A stretch of 64,000 nucleotides of DNA from Streptomyces sp. JH34 (GTDB lineage Bacteria > Actinomycetota > Actinomycetes > Streptomycetales > Streptomycetaceae): positions 4,650,001-4,714,000 of the forward strand of contig NZ_JAJSOO010000001.1 of NCBI RefSeq assembly GCF_029428875.1. The letters run 5' to 3'. The notes beneath the pieces are model-generated. The model ran no database searches. It was not told the origin of the DNA and worked only from the letters and a program-made list of their open reading frames with translations. Every line of letters starts with the position of its first letter. Within the stretch, counting starts at the first letter, position 1. Position numbers and translations under genes: made by a program. Below, in pieces: positions 36,123 to 43,708 of this stretch.

Positions 36123-36569
36123 CTACTCCTCCCGCCGCTGAGCGGTACGGCGGCTGCTGCTCGAAGCGGTGGACTTGCGCGCCGGCCGCTTCTCCTTCTC
36201 CTTGTCCTCGGAGTCCTCACGGCCACCCAGGGAGTCCGTGAAGGCTTCGACGGCGCCGGTCAGCGCGCCTTTCGACTTACCCTTGGCGCCGCTCTCCATC
36301 GTGTCTCCGACTATGTCGGTGAGCTGCGCCGGTGCCTTTCGGCCCGACTCGAGGTCCAGACGGTTGCATGCCTCGGCGAAGCGCAGATACGTGTCCACGC
36401 TTGCGACGACCACACGCACGTCGATCTTGAGGATCTCGATTCCCACGAGCGAGACACGGACGAAGGCATCGATGACGAGCCCCCTGTCGAGGATGAGCTC
36501 GAGAACGTCGTAGAGATTTCCTGATCCACCCCCGCTGTTGGAGGCGTTGCTCTGCTGTACAAGACTCAT
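36123..36569 (-). CDS. gvpA: Gas vesicle shell protein GvpA, tailed form
   Basis: 148 residues from the ATG at 36569. The GvpA core is at about residues 18-72 (LYDVLELILDRGLVIDAFVR, VSLVGIEILKIDVRVVVASVDT, YLRFAEAC), the fold that forms the ribbed shell wall. The ~75-residue charged tail, ending in a Lys/Arg/Ser stretch, is much longer than in classic GvpA (about 70 residues in total). This is usual for Streptomyces and raises the question whether true vesicles form. Confidence 0.88.
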   Translation of the reverse strand: MSLVQQSNASNSGGGSGNLYDVLELILDRGLVIDAFVRVSLVGIEILKIDVRVVVASVDTYLRFAEACNRLDLESGRKAPAQLTDIVGDTMESGAKGKSKGALTGAVEAFTDSLGGREDSEDKEKEKRPARKSTASSSSRRTAQRREE

Positions 36570-36623
36570 GGTCGGTCTTCCTTCCAATGAGTTTTCACTC
36601 GGGTGTGGCTGCTCGGTCGGCGG

Positions 36624-36932
36624 TCAGCGGTCGACCTGACCTCGCGAGTACCGTCGAATTCGCTCGTAACCCACGAGTTGGCCCTGGCTGTCGAGGTTCA
36701 CGCGATAAGAGGCCATCACACTGGTGGTGTCCGGGATCTTCTCGATCTCGACGACTTCCACATGTGCCGTCCAGCCGTCGTCCGTAGCGCTCAGCGAAGA
36801 CACCGAATCGGGCTCGCGCTGGAGGAGTTGGGAAAGCTGTTCGGCTGCGCCTCGCATCGCCGTGGAGACATCGACCCGGCCGCTGCTTCCATTGCCGCCT
36901 TGATCGTTCTTGGTGTTTCCGGTCGTCGCCAT
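36624..36932 (-). CDS. gvpO: Gas vesicle protein GvpO
   Basis: 102 residues from ATG 36932. The GvpO core shows WTAHVEVVEIEKIPDTTSVM and YRVNLDSQGQLVGYERIRRYSRGQ. It is the first gene of the gas vesicle operon. GvpO is an accessory or regulatory component in other systems. The upstream 584-bp gap separates it from the divergent GbsR/MarR-type regulator. Confidence 0.9.
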   Translation of the reverse strand: MATTGNTKNDQGGNGSSGRVDVSTAMRGAAEQLSQLLQREPDSVSSLSATDDGWTAHVEVVEIEKIPDTTSVMASYRVNLDSQGQLVGYERIRRYSRGQVDR

Positions 36933-37336
36933 GTGGTTCACCTGCCGTGCGTCAGTGTGGCTTCCTGTCCGCTCTGTTCGGTCAGCCATTCGTTCGGGGA
37001 TGAACTGCGCGTGCCCATGGGATCCGAACGTATGCATGAACCCTCATCACGCCTTCCACACAGCTGCGGATATTCGGCGAGCAGCGGGCCCGCCCGTGGA
37101 GCGGGCACGAAAAGGCCCCGCCGCGTCGGGGGACAGTGCGGCAGGCCCCGTGGGGCCGGGTGCCCGGCATGCGGATCGGCACGCGACCCGGAGTCGCGTG
37201 TGGCCGGTGTCACCGAGCCGGTCGCAGGAGGCCGGGCCGCGCGCTTCGGCGCCCTCGGCCGTTCGCGGCGCCCGCGGGTCCGGGACACGCACCGCGCAAT
37301 CCTGGACGCGTGACTTTCTGTTACTGGAAACGCTAC

Positions 37337-37463
37337 GTTGCATTTCACAATGCAGAAATTAATGTGTTGCAGGGCGAAAGTCTAGATGCAGTCCACGAGC
37401 GCTTTTTCGTTGCGGTGAGTGGGACTCGAATGCAACAATGTTCGCATCTTTCGTTGCAACGAA
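37337..37463. promoter_or_regulatory. Array of TTGCA/TGCAA half-sites
   Basis: An inverted repeat TGCATT-TCAC-AATGCA lies at 37339-37354. A perfect 14-bp palindrome TTCGTTGCAACGAA lies at 37450-37463. TTGC(A/G) or TGCAA half-sites also lie near 37366, 37410 and 37431. The last palindrome covers the -35 of the regulator promoter, as expected for autorepression. Confidence 0.5.
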
Positions 37464-37481
37464 CTACGGGGACGCTAGGGT
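37454..37481 (+). promoter_or_regulatory. Promoter of the GbsR/MarR-type regulator
   Basis: TTGCAA (37454-37459), a 16-base spacer and TAGGGT (37476-37481), 36 bp before the start codon. It is a good vegetative-type promoter overlapping the 14-bp palindrome. Confidence 0.55.
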
Positions 37482-37516
37482 GACGACACCACGGACCACA
37501 TGAAGGAGAGGCCGCG

Positions 37517-38272
37517 ATGCCGGGAGGCAGACTCACCCAGCAGGAACGTCAGCAGATCGCGCTGGGACTGGGCGACGGTCTCGCCTACGCGGAGATCGCC
37601 AGACGCCTCGACCGCCCGACCTCGACGGTCACGCGCGAGGTGATGCGCAACGGCGGGCCCACCGGATACCGCGCCGACCTCGCCCAGCGTGCCACCGAGC
37701 AGCGCACCCGACGCCGCAGGCAGGCCACGCCCCGGGGATCCGGGGCGTCGCCGCAGCCCCACGGGCGTGACGCCGAGGCGGTGAAGGAGTACGAAGAGGT
37801 GTTCACCACCGTCATGATGGCGTCGGGCACGCCCAGGATGATGGCACGCGTGATGTCCTGCCTCTACATCACCGACTCGGGCAGTCTCACCGCCTCCGAG
37901 CTCGTCGAGCGCCTCCAGGTCAGCCCGGCGTCCATCTCCAAGGCGATCACGTTTCTCGAGAGCCAGGGCCTGGTCCGCAGGGAGCGCGACGAACGCCGGC
38001 GCGAGCGCTACATCGTCGACGACGACGTCTGGTACCAGGCGACGATCGCCAGCGCCCAGGCCCTCGTGCAGGTCATAGAGACCGCGCGGCAGGGCGTCGG
38101 CGTCCTCGGCCCGGGTACCCCGGCGGCCGTCCGCCTGGAGAACATCGCCCGCTTCCTCGACTTCATCGGCGAGAGCACGACCCGCGCGGCGGAACAGGCC
38201 CGCGAGATCCTCTACGTCAAACCGCGGGCGGCCGCGGACGACCTCGAGGAACAGAGCCCGGACAACGGATGA
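37517..38272 (+). CDS. GbsR/MarR-family regulator with IS30-like N-terminal HTH
   Basis: A 251-residue DNA-binding protein. Residues 5-45 match the HTH of IS30 transposases (RLTQQERQQIALGLGDGLAYAEIARRLDRPTSTVTREV). Residues 95-185 form a MarR/GbsR winged helix (ARVMSCLYITDSGSLTASELVERLQVSPASISKAITFLESQGLVRRERD, quoted in parts). Two DNA-reading domains in one protein would favour bipartite operators, matching the TTGCA array upstream. The ATG follows AAGGAGAGG. It is divergent from the gas vesicle operon and is the natural candidate for its regulator; this is inferred from position. Confidence 0.82.
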   Translation: MPGGRLTQQERQQIALGLGDGLAYAEIARRLDRPTSTVTREVMRNGGPTGYRADLAQRATEQRTRRRRQATPRGSGASPQPHGRDAEAVKEYEEVFTTVMMASGTPRMMARVMSCLYITDSGSLTASELVERLQVSPASISKAITFLESQGLVRRERDERRRERYIVDDDVWYQATIASAQALVQVIETARQGVGVLGPGTPAAVRLENIARFLDFIGESTTRAAEQAREILYVKPRAAADDLEEQSPDNG

Positions 38273-38326
38273 ACCCGGGCCCGAACCGGTCCGGACGGCC
38301 CCCGGGCCGGACCGCAAACGAAAAAG

Positions 38327-38366
38327 GATCAGCCCCTGACCCGTTGTCCCAGGTCAGGGGCTGATC
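38327..38366. terminator. Hairpin terminator beside the tRNA remnant
   Basis: A perfect 15-bp stem (38327-38341 with 38352-38366) and a 10-base loop. It can end the regulator transcript. Read on the minus strand, it also lies just after the tRNA 3' end, as tRNA genes normally have. Confidence 0.85.
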
Positions 38367-38372
38367 ATTCAG

Positions 38373-38397
38373 GGTGAGTAACGGGACTTGAACCTGT
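38373..38397 (-). other. tRNA 3'-end fragment, probable attachment site (attL)
   Basis: On the minus strand this reads as a T-arm (stem ACAGG, loop TTCAAGT, stem CCCGT) followed by a seven-base acceptor strand TACTCAC and a discriminator base. No D-arm, anticodon arm or 5' acceptor strand lies upstream. The T-stem has one A/C mismatch, as if chromosome and element each supplied one side. This is the usual scar of an element inserted into a tRNA gene 3' end; the intact tRNA should be at the other junction. The isoacceptor was not identified. Confidence 0.6.
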
Positions 38398-38497
38398 TCT
38401 GTATTCCGATCGTGACCTGCGGCTTTGCTGGGAAAGCGGACGAATGGGTGCAGATGTATGACGTGAAGTGCCGCGGTGTGCCGCTGTGTGCGATTCG

Positions 38498-38515
38498 GTT
38501 TGGCCATGGCCAAAC
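38498..38515. repeat. 18-bp perfect palindrome
   Basis: GTTTGGCCATGGCCAAAC, between the putative att site and the excisionase-type gene. It could be a binding site for the recombinase or excisionase; nothing else is recognisable in 38398-38607. Confidence 0.45.
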
Positions 38516-38607
38516 GCCCTCACCGCGTAGGAGCCAGGTGGCGGTGGAGGCGAGTGACGAATCTCCTGTCCGCGCCTCTCCAGGACTGCAACTGACGCGG
38601 ACGGTGA

Positions 38608-38636
38608 AACGGCCCCGGAGCACTTCCGGGGCCGTT
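38608..38636 (-). terminator. Terminator of the excisionase-type gene
   Basis: A 12-bp stem (38608-38619 with 38625-38636), five-base loop, 22 bp beyond the stop of the minus-strand gene, with a short T-run on that strand. Confidence 0.8.
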
Positions 38637-38657
38637 CGCGAAGGGCGGAGGGCAGAG

Positions 38658-38942
38658 TCAGGACGCGCGCCCCGTCGTGGAGCGGGGAATCGGTCGAAGG
38701 GCTCGGAGAGGGCTCGGGCTGATGGTGGCGCAGGACGCAGCCAGGTTTGCCGTGGATGGTTCTTGGTGAAAGAGAGCCACGATGCGTCGGACGTCCTCGT
38801 CAGTGAAGCGGACGCGTCCCCCGAGTTTGCTGTGCGGCATCTTCTTGATGTGGCGGCGCAACCACGACTCATCAACTTTGAGGATGGCGGCGGCCTCCGC
38901 GTAACCGTGGAGTGAGATCGGTGGGTGCACTTCTTGCGTCAA
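38658..38942 (-). CDS. Excisionase-type helix-turn-helix protein
   Basis: A 94-residue protein. Residues 10-52 form a MerR/excisionase-like winged HTH (GYAEAAAILKVDESWLRRHI, then LGGRVRFTDEDVRRIVALF), as in Xis proteins of actinomycete integrative elements. A Ser/Pro/Arg tail follows. The TTG at 38942 was chosen because AAGGAG lies seven bases upstream; GTG at 38930 is an alternative. In such elements xis normally sits next to int and the att site. Here the att-like site is 260 bp away but no integrase gene is present between or beside them. Confidence 0.75.
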   Translation of the reverse strand: MTQEVHPPISLHGYAEAAAILKVDESWLRRHIKKMPHSKLGGRVRFTDEDVRRIVALFHQEPSTANLAASCATISPSPLRALRPIPRSTTGRAS

Positions 38943-39256
38943 GGCGGTTCTCCTTCTTGCGACCGCCGCAGCTTGTACGGAGTGGTGCGCTTTGGAGAAG
39001 CCGGACTTGGCTGGTAGGTGCCGTCAGGCTTGGCGGCTCGTTGGGGTTCGCCGAGATACAGATGGAGGCAACGTCTACCGGCTGGTGACGGTGGTACTGC
39101 GGAAGGTGCTTGGCCTGGAACGCCGGCATGGCGGTGAAGGCAAGAGCGCAGCAGGCGGCGGTGGACGCACTGCGACGGTGGCACGGGGCTGGCAGGTCGT
39201 CAGGACCACTGACCTGCCCTACCAGGGCGTTATACCTAGCAAAACGGACAAAATGC
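38943..39256. other. Intergenic region
   Basis: A 314-bp gap with no supported gene. The end (39230-39256) is AT-richer (TTATACCT, AAAACGGACAAAATG) and may carry a promoter for the next small gene. Confidence 0.35.
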
Positions 39257-39529
39257 GTGCGGGGCGCGCGTAGAGCCATAAGTGTCGTCGCCCGTGCCGG
39301 TCTCGTTGAGGTCCTCGCTCCTTCCTCGGAAGGGCCCGAGGCAGAGACGGTCCGGATCTGGCTCGACTCACTGGGCAACCAGGCGGTCGTGGAGCGTTCC
39401 GTCCGTTTGGGAGGTGTACGCGGCCAACCGAATGAACTGGTCAGAGTGTGCTGCGAGCTGATCCCCGAAGCACTCAGCCACAACGAGCGCAACCCGGAGC
39501 CCTCGCGCACGGACGAGGGCGAGGCGTAG
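39257..39529 (+). CDS. Small hypothetical protein
   Basis: 90 residues from the GTG at 39257: a basic start, then ISVVARAGLVEVLAPSSEGPEAETVRIWLDSLGNQAVVERSV and ELVRVCCELIPEAL in parts. Codon use is coding-like from about residue 8. There is no family I recognise and no clear ribosome site, so the start is uncertain. It precedes a terminator hairpin and converges with the XRE-ImmA gene. Confidence 0.4.
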   Translation: MRGARRAISVVARAGLVEVLAPSSEGPEAETVRIWLDSLGNQAVVERSVRLGGVRGQPNELVRVCCELIPEALSHNERNPEPSRTDEGEA

Positions 39530-39587
39530 GAACGGGCAGCGGGCTGCCTCGGAGGTCCCGACGCCCTTGCGCGGGGACGGCGTGATG

Positions 39588-39622
39588 CGGCTGCGTACGG
39601 ACGTCTTACGCGTACGCAGCCG
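39588..39622. terminator. Hairpin between convergent genes
   Basis: A perfect 12-bp stem (39588-39599 with 39611-39622) and an 11-base loop, placed between the small gene at 39257 and the end of the XRE-ImmA gene. Confidence 0.75.
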
Positions 39623-39628
39623 GTGCGG

Positions 39629-40654
39629 TCATGCCGCTGACGCGGCCTGGAGGCTTTCCACGATCTGAGACGGCAGGATGGCCCGTGCCGGGGCACTATC
39701 GGCAGAGGTGAGGTAGGCGAGGAGCCTTGTCGGTTGCTCCGGCCGGCCGAGAGGGACCGGTTCGACGCGGCGCCACCCCCGGGTGGACGCCGCCTTGATG
39801 GCGGTCAGGTAGGTGTTCTCGCTCATGCGTCCCAGGGTCCGGGCACGCATGAGCAGAGCGGCCAGGGACACCTGCCACTGCCGTTTGAGCGCGAATAGGG
39901 TCGGCCAGTCGACCGTGGTCGGCAACTGGTCGTGGATGTTATCGGCGGGCATGAGGAAGGCCGCCGCGAACTGGTGGGCCTGAGTCTCGACCTCTTTGAC
40001 ACCCCAGATCTGCTCGCCATGTAGCACGAGGTGGGCGAGTTCGTGCGCGCTGTCGAAGCGGGAGCGGGCACGGTCGTTCTTGTCGGCGCCCAGGACGATG
40101 ACCGGATGGTCGGGAAAGGGCAAGGAGAAGGCGTCGACGTCCGTGTTGTCGAGGGGAAGGCGGATCACCGCGATGCCGTGCATCTCAAGAAGTCCCACGA
40201 CGTCGGGGACTGGCCCTGAGGGCAGCCCCCACATCGTCCGCACTCGGGCCGCGGTCTCCTCGATCTCGGCTCGTTCGGCCTGTAGTCCGCTTACGGGGAG
40301 CGTCGGCACGTCGCCGGCGCAGAACCGTTGTGCGGACGAGGCATGGACGGCCAGATCGTGGGCGACGTGAGCGATGGCCCGTGCGCGGCGGCGGTCGGGC
40401 ACCGAGGTCCGGCGCAGTGATCGGAAGAAGCCTTCATGGCTTTCGACCATTGCTTCATGGAAGAACGTCGGGGGCACCCCAAGGACCGTGGCCAGGACAC
40501 CGCTCGTGTCCGGGCTGGGCCGTGCCGCGCCGCTCTCGAACTGGCTGATCGCGGCAGGAGTGAGCCCGCTCTCGCGGGCGAGCTGCGCCTGGCTCAGCCC
40601 GGCCAGTTCGCGGGCGGTCCGCAGCCGAGAGCGCTCGAACGCCTGCGTGCTCAT
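39629..40654 (-). CDS. XRE HTH fused to ImmA/IrrE metallopeptidase domain (CapH/CapP-like fusion)
   Basis: 341 residues. Residues 10-65 form an XRE HTH (LRTARELAGLSQAQLARESGLTPAAISQFESG). Residues about 130-270 are a COG2856 zinc peptidase-type domain with SAHELAHLVLHG (HExxH) and TQAHQFAAAFLMP. A helical C-terminus follows. The ATG is preceded by AGGGGAAAG. It is divergent from the CBASS operon with a 217-bp gap. In characterised CBASS loci, CapH (HTH repressor) and CapP (ImmA-like peptidase) control expression after DNA damage; here both functions lie in one chain. Function as CBASS regulator is inferred from that parallel and from position. Confidence 0.85.
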   Translation of the reverse strand: MSTQAFERSRLRTARELAGLSQAQLARESGLTPAAISQFESGAARPSPDTSGVLATVLGVPPTFFHEAMVESHEGFFRSLRRTSVPDRRRARAIAHVAHDLAVHASSAQRFCAGDVPTLPVSGLQAERAEIEETAARVRTMWGLPSGPVPDVVGLLEMHGIAVIRLPLDNTDVDAFSLPFPDHPVIVLGADKNDRARSRFDSAHELAHLVLHGEQIWGVKEVETQAHQFAAAFLMPADNIHDQLPTTVDWPTLFALKRQWQVSLAALLMRARTLGRMSENTYLTAIKAASTRGWRRVEPVPLGRPEQPTRLLAYLTSADSAPARAILPSQIVESLQAASAA

Positions 40655-40871
40655 CTTTCCCCTTGCCTGACCTGTCTGATCTTGATCTCCACATCTTGGC
40701 GGAACACGGAAGCCGCGCACGCTCCAGGGTGCGTGGCCGACACAGACCTTACGACTTGCGCGTGGAAACCCGCACGGAAATGTGTGTCGTGATATTAAGT
40801 ACTCTCGATGGCGGAGATCCGGCCTCGGCTGGCGGAGCCTTCGAAGGACCCATGGTGCGGGGGCGGTTGAA

Positions 40872-41819
40872 GTGACGGAGCGTTTCCAGATACTGGCCCT
40901 CGACGGCGGTGGTTTCCGCGGCATGTTCTCCGCCGCGGTCCTGGCCCGCCTCGAAGAGGATCTCGGTGTCCGCATTGCTGACCACTTCGACCTGATCGCG
41001 GGCACCTCGACAGGCGGGATCATCGCGATGGGCCTCGGACTCGGGCTGTCCCCGCAGCAGATCCTGGAGTTTTACACCGAGCACGGGCCGCGCATCTTCC
41101 GGGACCGCAGCCGCATGCGGAGCCTGAGGCACCTGGTGCGCGCGAAGTACAGCACGGAACCGCTGCGCGCGGCTCTTACCCAAGTCTTCGGCGACCGGAC
41201 CTTCGGGGAGAGCACCAAACGCCTGGTGATCACCTCCTACAACATCGCCGCCGACGACGTCTACCTCTTTCGGACCCCGCATCTGCCAGGCCTTAAGCGC
41301 GACTGGCGCGAGAAAGCCGTCAGCGTCGCGCTGGCCACCTCCGCCGCGCCGACCTACCTGCCCGGGATGCCCCTGGACGGAGCACGACTCGTCGACGGCG
41401 GCGTCTGGGCGAACAACCCGGCCATGGTCGCGCTGACCGAGGCAGTGGGCCCGCTGTCTGTGCCTCTCGACACGATCCGGGTATTCAGCCTCGGGACCAC
41501 GACCGATGTCCGCCACCGTCACCGCCGTCTCGACCGTGGGGGCCTGCTGCCCTGGGCCGGCGACGCGGTCGAGGTGCTCATGCGCGCACAGAGCGAGAGC
41601 GCGGCCAAGCAGGTACGCCACTTCGTCGGCAAGGAGAACGTGCTCCGCCTCAACCCGATGGTCCCCACCGGCGCCGTCGCCCTAGACGATGTCGACACAA
41701 AAACCCTTTCGGGACTGGCCGGACACGTCAGCCGCGATGTCTCCCCGGCGGTCCACCGCATCTTCTGCGATCACCACGCACCGGCATTCGTCCCCCTCCA
41801 TCCCGCTCGTAAGGAATGA
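40872..41819 (+). CDS. CBASS patatin-like phospholipase effector (CapV-like)
   Basis: 315 residues from GTG 40872. Patatin signatures are complete: oxyanion loop LALDGGGFRGMFSA, nucleophile Ser in IAGTSTGGIIAM (GxSxG), and catalytic Asp in RLVDGGVWANNP. Such effectors are switched on by a cyclic nucleotide and degrade the cell membrane phospholipids during phage infection. The next gene, encoding the nucleotidyltransferase, starts two bases after its stop. Earlier in-frame GTG 40782 lacks patatin-type sequence and a ribosome site. Confidence 0.9.
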   Translation: MTERFQILALDGGGFRGMFSAAVLARLEEDLGVRIADHFDLIAGTSTGGIIAMGLGLGLSPQQILEFYTEHGPRIFRDRSRMRSLRHLVRAKYSTEPLRAALTQVFGDRTFGESTKRLVITSYNIAADDVYLFRTPHLPGLKRDWREKAVSVALATSAAPTYLPGMPLDGARLVDGGVWANNPAMVALTEAVGPLSVPLDTIRVFSLGTTTDVRHRHRRLDRGGLLPWAGDAVEVLMRAQSESAAKQVRHFVGKENVLRLNPMVPTGAVALDDVDTKTLSGLAGHVSRDVSPAVHRIFCDHHAPAFVPLHPARKE

Positions 41820-41820
41820 C

Positions 41821-42987
41821 GTGAACGCGCACCATCAGACGCGGGATAACACCGACTCGCCAGAACAGATGCTCTCTATGCTGCTCGGTGGCGCCGTGGA
41901 AGTCCTCGACATCGCCCCGCACCTCCGCGACACCGCGATCCAACGCTACGAAGAGGTCGGGAACTGGCTCGCCGAGAACGGCAGTCCCGGATGGCAGATC
42001 CACTCCCAGGGCTCCTTCCTCCTCGGCACCGTGGTCCGCCCCAACACAGAGACCGGCGAGTATGACATCGACCTCGTCTGCCGGCTCCCGGTGCACCGGG
42101 ACAGCACGACGAAGGAAGAGCTCAAGCAGCGAGTCGGCAACCAACTCGCCACCTACCGACGCTGGAAGCAGCGCCAGGGTCACACCGACGGCCCGGAGAG
42201 CCTTCAAGCCCGCCGCCGCTGCTGGACCCTCGGATACCCGGACTTCCACCTCGACGTCCTGCCCGCCATCCCCGACGAAGAACACCCGCCCACTGGAATC
42301 CTCCTGACCGACAAGAAGCTCCGCGCCTGGCAGCACAGCAACCCCCTCGGCTACGCGGACTGGTTCCGCACACGCTCGGAACTTTCCCGCGCACTGCTCG
42401 AAAAGCGGTATGCCAACGTCGCGAAGGTCCCCGACCACCACATCCGCAGCACCCTGCAGCGCCTCGTGCAGATCATCAAGTGGCATTGCATGCTCTTCTT
42501 CGCCGAAGACATGGACAACCGGCCGCCGTCTATCCTCCTGACCACACTGGCCAGCCGTGCCTACCGCGGCGAGGACGATCTCTTCACCGCCGTGCGCAAC
42601 GTGCTCGCCGCCATGTCGCACTTCATCGAGAAGCGCGACGGTCAGTGGTGGGTTCCCAACCCCGCCCACGAGGAGGAGAACTTCACCGATAAGTGGAATG
42701 AGTACCCTGAGCGGCGACGGGCGTTCCTCTCCTGGTTCAACGAGATCAACACGATCATGGACAACCTGGCCCTGTCGGAGTCCAAGGGCCTAGACGTGGT
42801 CTACTCCCAGCTCGTCAAATCCTTCGCAGAGGGCCCAGTGACGCGCTCCTTCGCGAGCTACGGGGCCCGTGTGAAGGCCCCCGTCGGTCAGCGGATGGGC
42901 GCCACCGGACTGCTCTCCGCGACCGCTGTGGGTCCTCGTAGGAAGTCGAACACCTTCTATGGCCAGCATCCCAACGCGCGCGGTTAA
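41821..42987 (+). CDS. CBASS CD-NTase (cyclic oligonucleotide synthase)
   Basis: 388 residues from GTG 41821, with AAGGA just upstream. The nucleotidyltransferase core has QGSFLLGT (Gly64-Ser65), the metal-binding pair Asp82/Asp84 in EYDIDLVC, and a third Asp145 in PDFHLDVLP. A helical OAS-type C-terminal half follows with LQRLVQIIKWHCMLFF. It makes a second-messenger nucleotide on infection to activate the patatin protein. Clade and product cannot be told by eye. The C-terminus (NTFYGQHPNARG) is a plausible conjugation tail for the E2-like partner, and its codons overlap that gene by 29 bases. Confidence 0.88.
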   Translation: MNAHHQTRDNTDSPEQMLSMLLGGAVEVLDIAPHLRDTAIQRYEEVGNWLAENGSPGWQIHSQGSFLLGTVVRPNTETGEYDIDLVCRLPVHRDSTTKEELKQRVGNQLATYRRWKQRQGHTDGPESLQARRRCWTLGYPDFHLDVLPAIPDEEHPPTGILLTDKKLRAWQHSNPLGYADWFRTRSELSRALLEKRYANVAKVPDHHIRSTLQRLVQIIKWHCMLFFAEDMDNRPPSILLTTLASRAYRGEDDLFTAVRNVLAAMSHFIEKRDGQWWVPNPAHEEENFTDKWNEYPERRRAFLSWFNEINTIMDNLALSESKGLDVVYSQLVKSFAEGPVTRSFASYGARVKAPVGQRMGATGLLSATAVGPRRKSNTFYGQHPNARG

Positions 42988-43390
42988 CCTTGGCCGTCAG
43001 ATGGCCGCGATCAAAGGGGCCATCCCCGGCGCCCACGGGACGGTACGAGGTGGTGAACTCGTCTGCACGCTCACACTGCAGCCCACCCCCGTGAGCAGGA
43101 ACTACACGGTGCGGATCGTCTACCGTCACCGGCGCAGGCCACGCGTGACTGTCACTGACCCGCCGCTGGCGCTGCATCCGGACGCCACGGCGCTCCCGCA
43201 TGTCTACCCCGACGGCGACCTGTGCCTGCATCTGCCCGGGGAGTGGAGAGAGCACATGTTCCTCTCGGAAACGATCCTGCCGTGGACGTCGGCGTGGCTC
43301 CTGCACTACGAACTCTGGCTGGTCCTTGGGCGCTGGACCGGCAGCGGCAACGAGCACGCTGTACCGTCACTCGCTAACCGGATCCGATAG
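42959..43390 (+). CDS. CBASS E2-like ubiquitin-conjugation-fold protein
   Basis: A 143-residue single-domain protein. The segment ALPHVYPDGDLCLHLPGEW has the layout of bacterial E2-like proteins, with catalytic Cys89 after a turn and Trp96 downstream. A preceding beta sheet (YTVRIVYRHRRRPRVTV) supports the fold. There is no E1 domain and no JAB peptidase gene (Cap3), so the locus fits the short type II (E2-only) CBASS. Its role would be to prime or activate the CD-NTase through its C-terminus. The ATG lies inside the end of the CD-NTase gene, 29 bases before its stop. Confidence 0.8.
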   Translation: MASIPTRAVNLGRQMAAIKGAIPGAHGTVRGGELVCTLTLQPTPVSRNYTVRIVYRHRRRPRVTVTDPPLALHPDATALPHVYPDGDLCLHLPGEWREHMFLSETILPWTSAWLLHYELWLVLGRWTGSGNEHAVPSLANRIR

Positions 43391-43680
43391 GCGATTCACG
43401 ACCACGGTCTCCTCCTCCAACAGGCGAAGATGCGGGCGGTATGGCTCTGCCGCTCCCGAATTCCACCACCGGCTCACGGACGTGACAGGGGATAATCAAG
43501 CCATGCACCTGGGTAAGCCACAGCCGATGCCCCTGGCGTGGTGCGTCACCAGCTGAGCGATCACGCTGCAGCCTTCTGACCGCCGGAAGATCAATGACGG
43601 CTTGCCTCAGCGAGCCCGAGATCCAAGACGGGCGGCGGAGCCAGGTGCTAAGCGCGAGGTCGGCCTCACTCAGCCGTTGA
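43391..43680. other. Non-coding stretch downstream of CBASS
   Basis: No gene is supported here. This starts a decayed segment that reaches to about 46100. Confidence 0.4.
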
Positions 43681-43708
43681 ACGCCCGGCGCCTACCGACG
43701 CCGGGCGT
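43681..43708. terminator. Hairpin
   Basis: A perfect 10-bp stem (43681-43690 with 43699-43708) with an eight-base loop, at the 3' end of the minus-strand gene remnant that follows. Confidence 0.6.

Larger units (their letters stand above)
36933..37516. other. Intergenic region between gvpO and its divergent regulator
   Basis: A 584-bp gap. The left part (to about 37310) is GC-rich with no supported gene. From about 37317 to 37480 the DNA turns AT-rich and holds repeated TTGCA elements and the regulator promoter. The gvpO promoter should also lie in this gap but was not pinned down. Confidence 0.5.

Noticed and set aside
38388..38915. Plus-strand open frame over the att/excisionase region, considered as an integrase piece
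   Set aside because: It has no tyrosine or serine recombinase motifs and runs antisense to the better supported excisionase-type gene.
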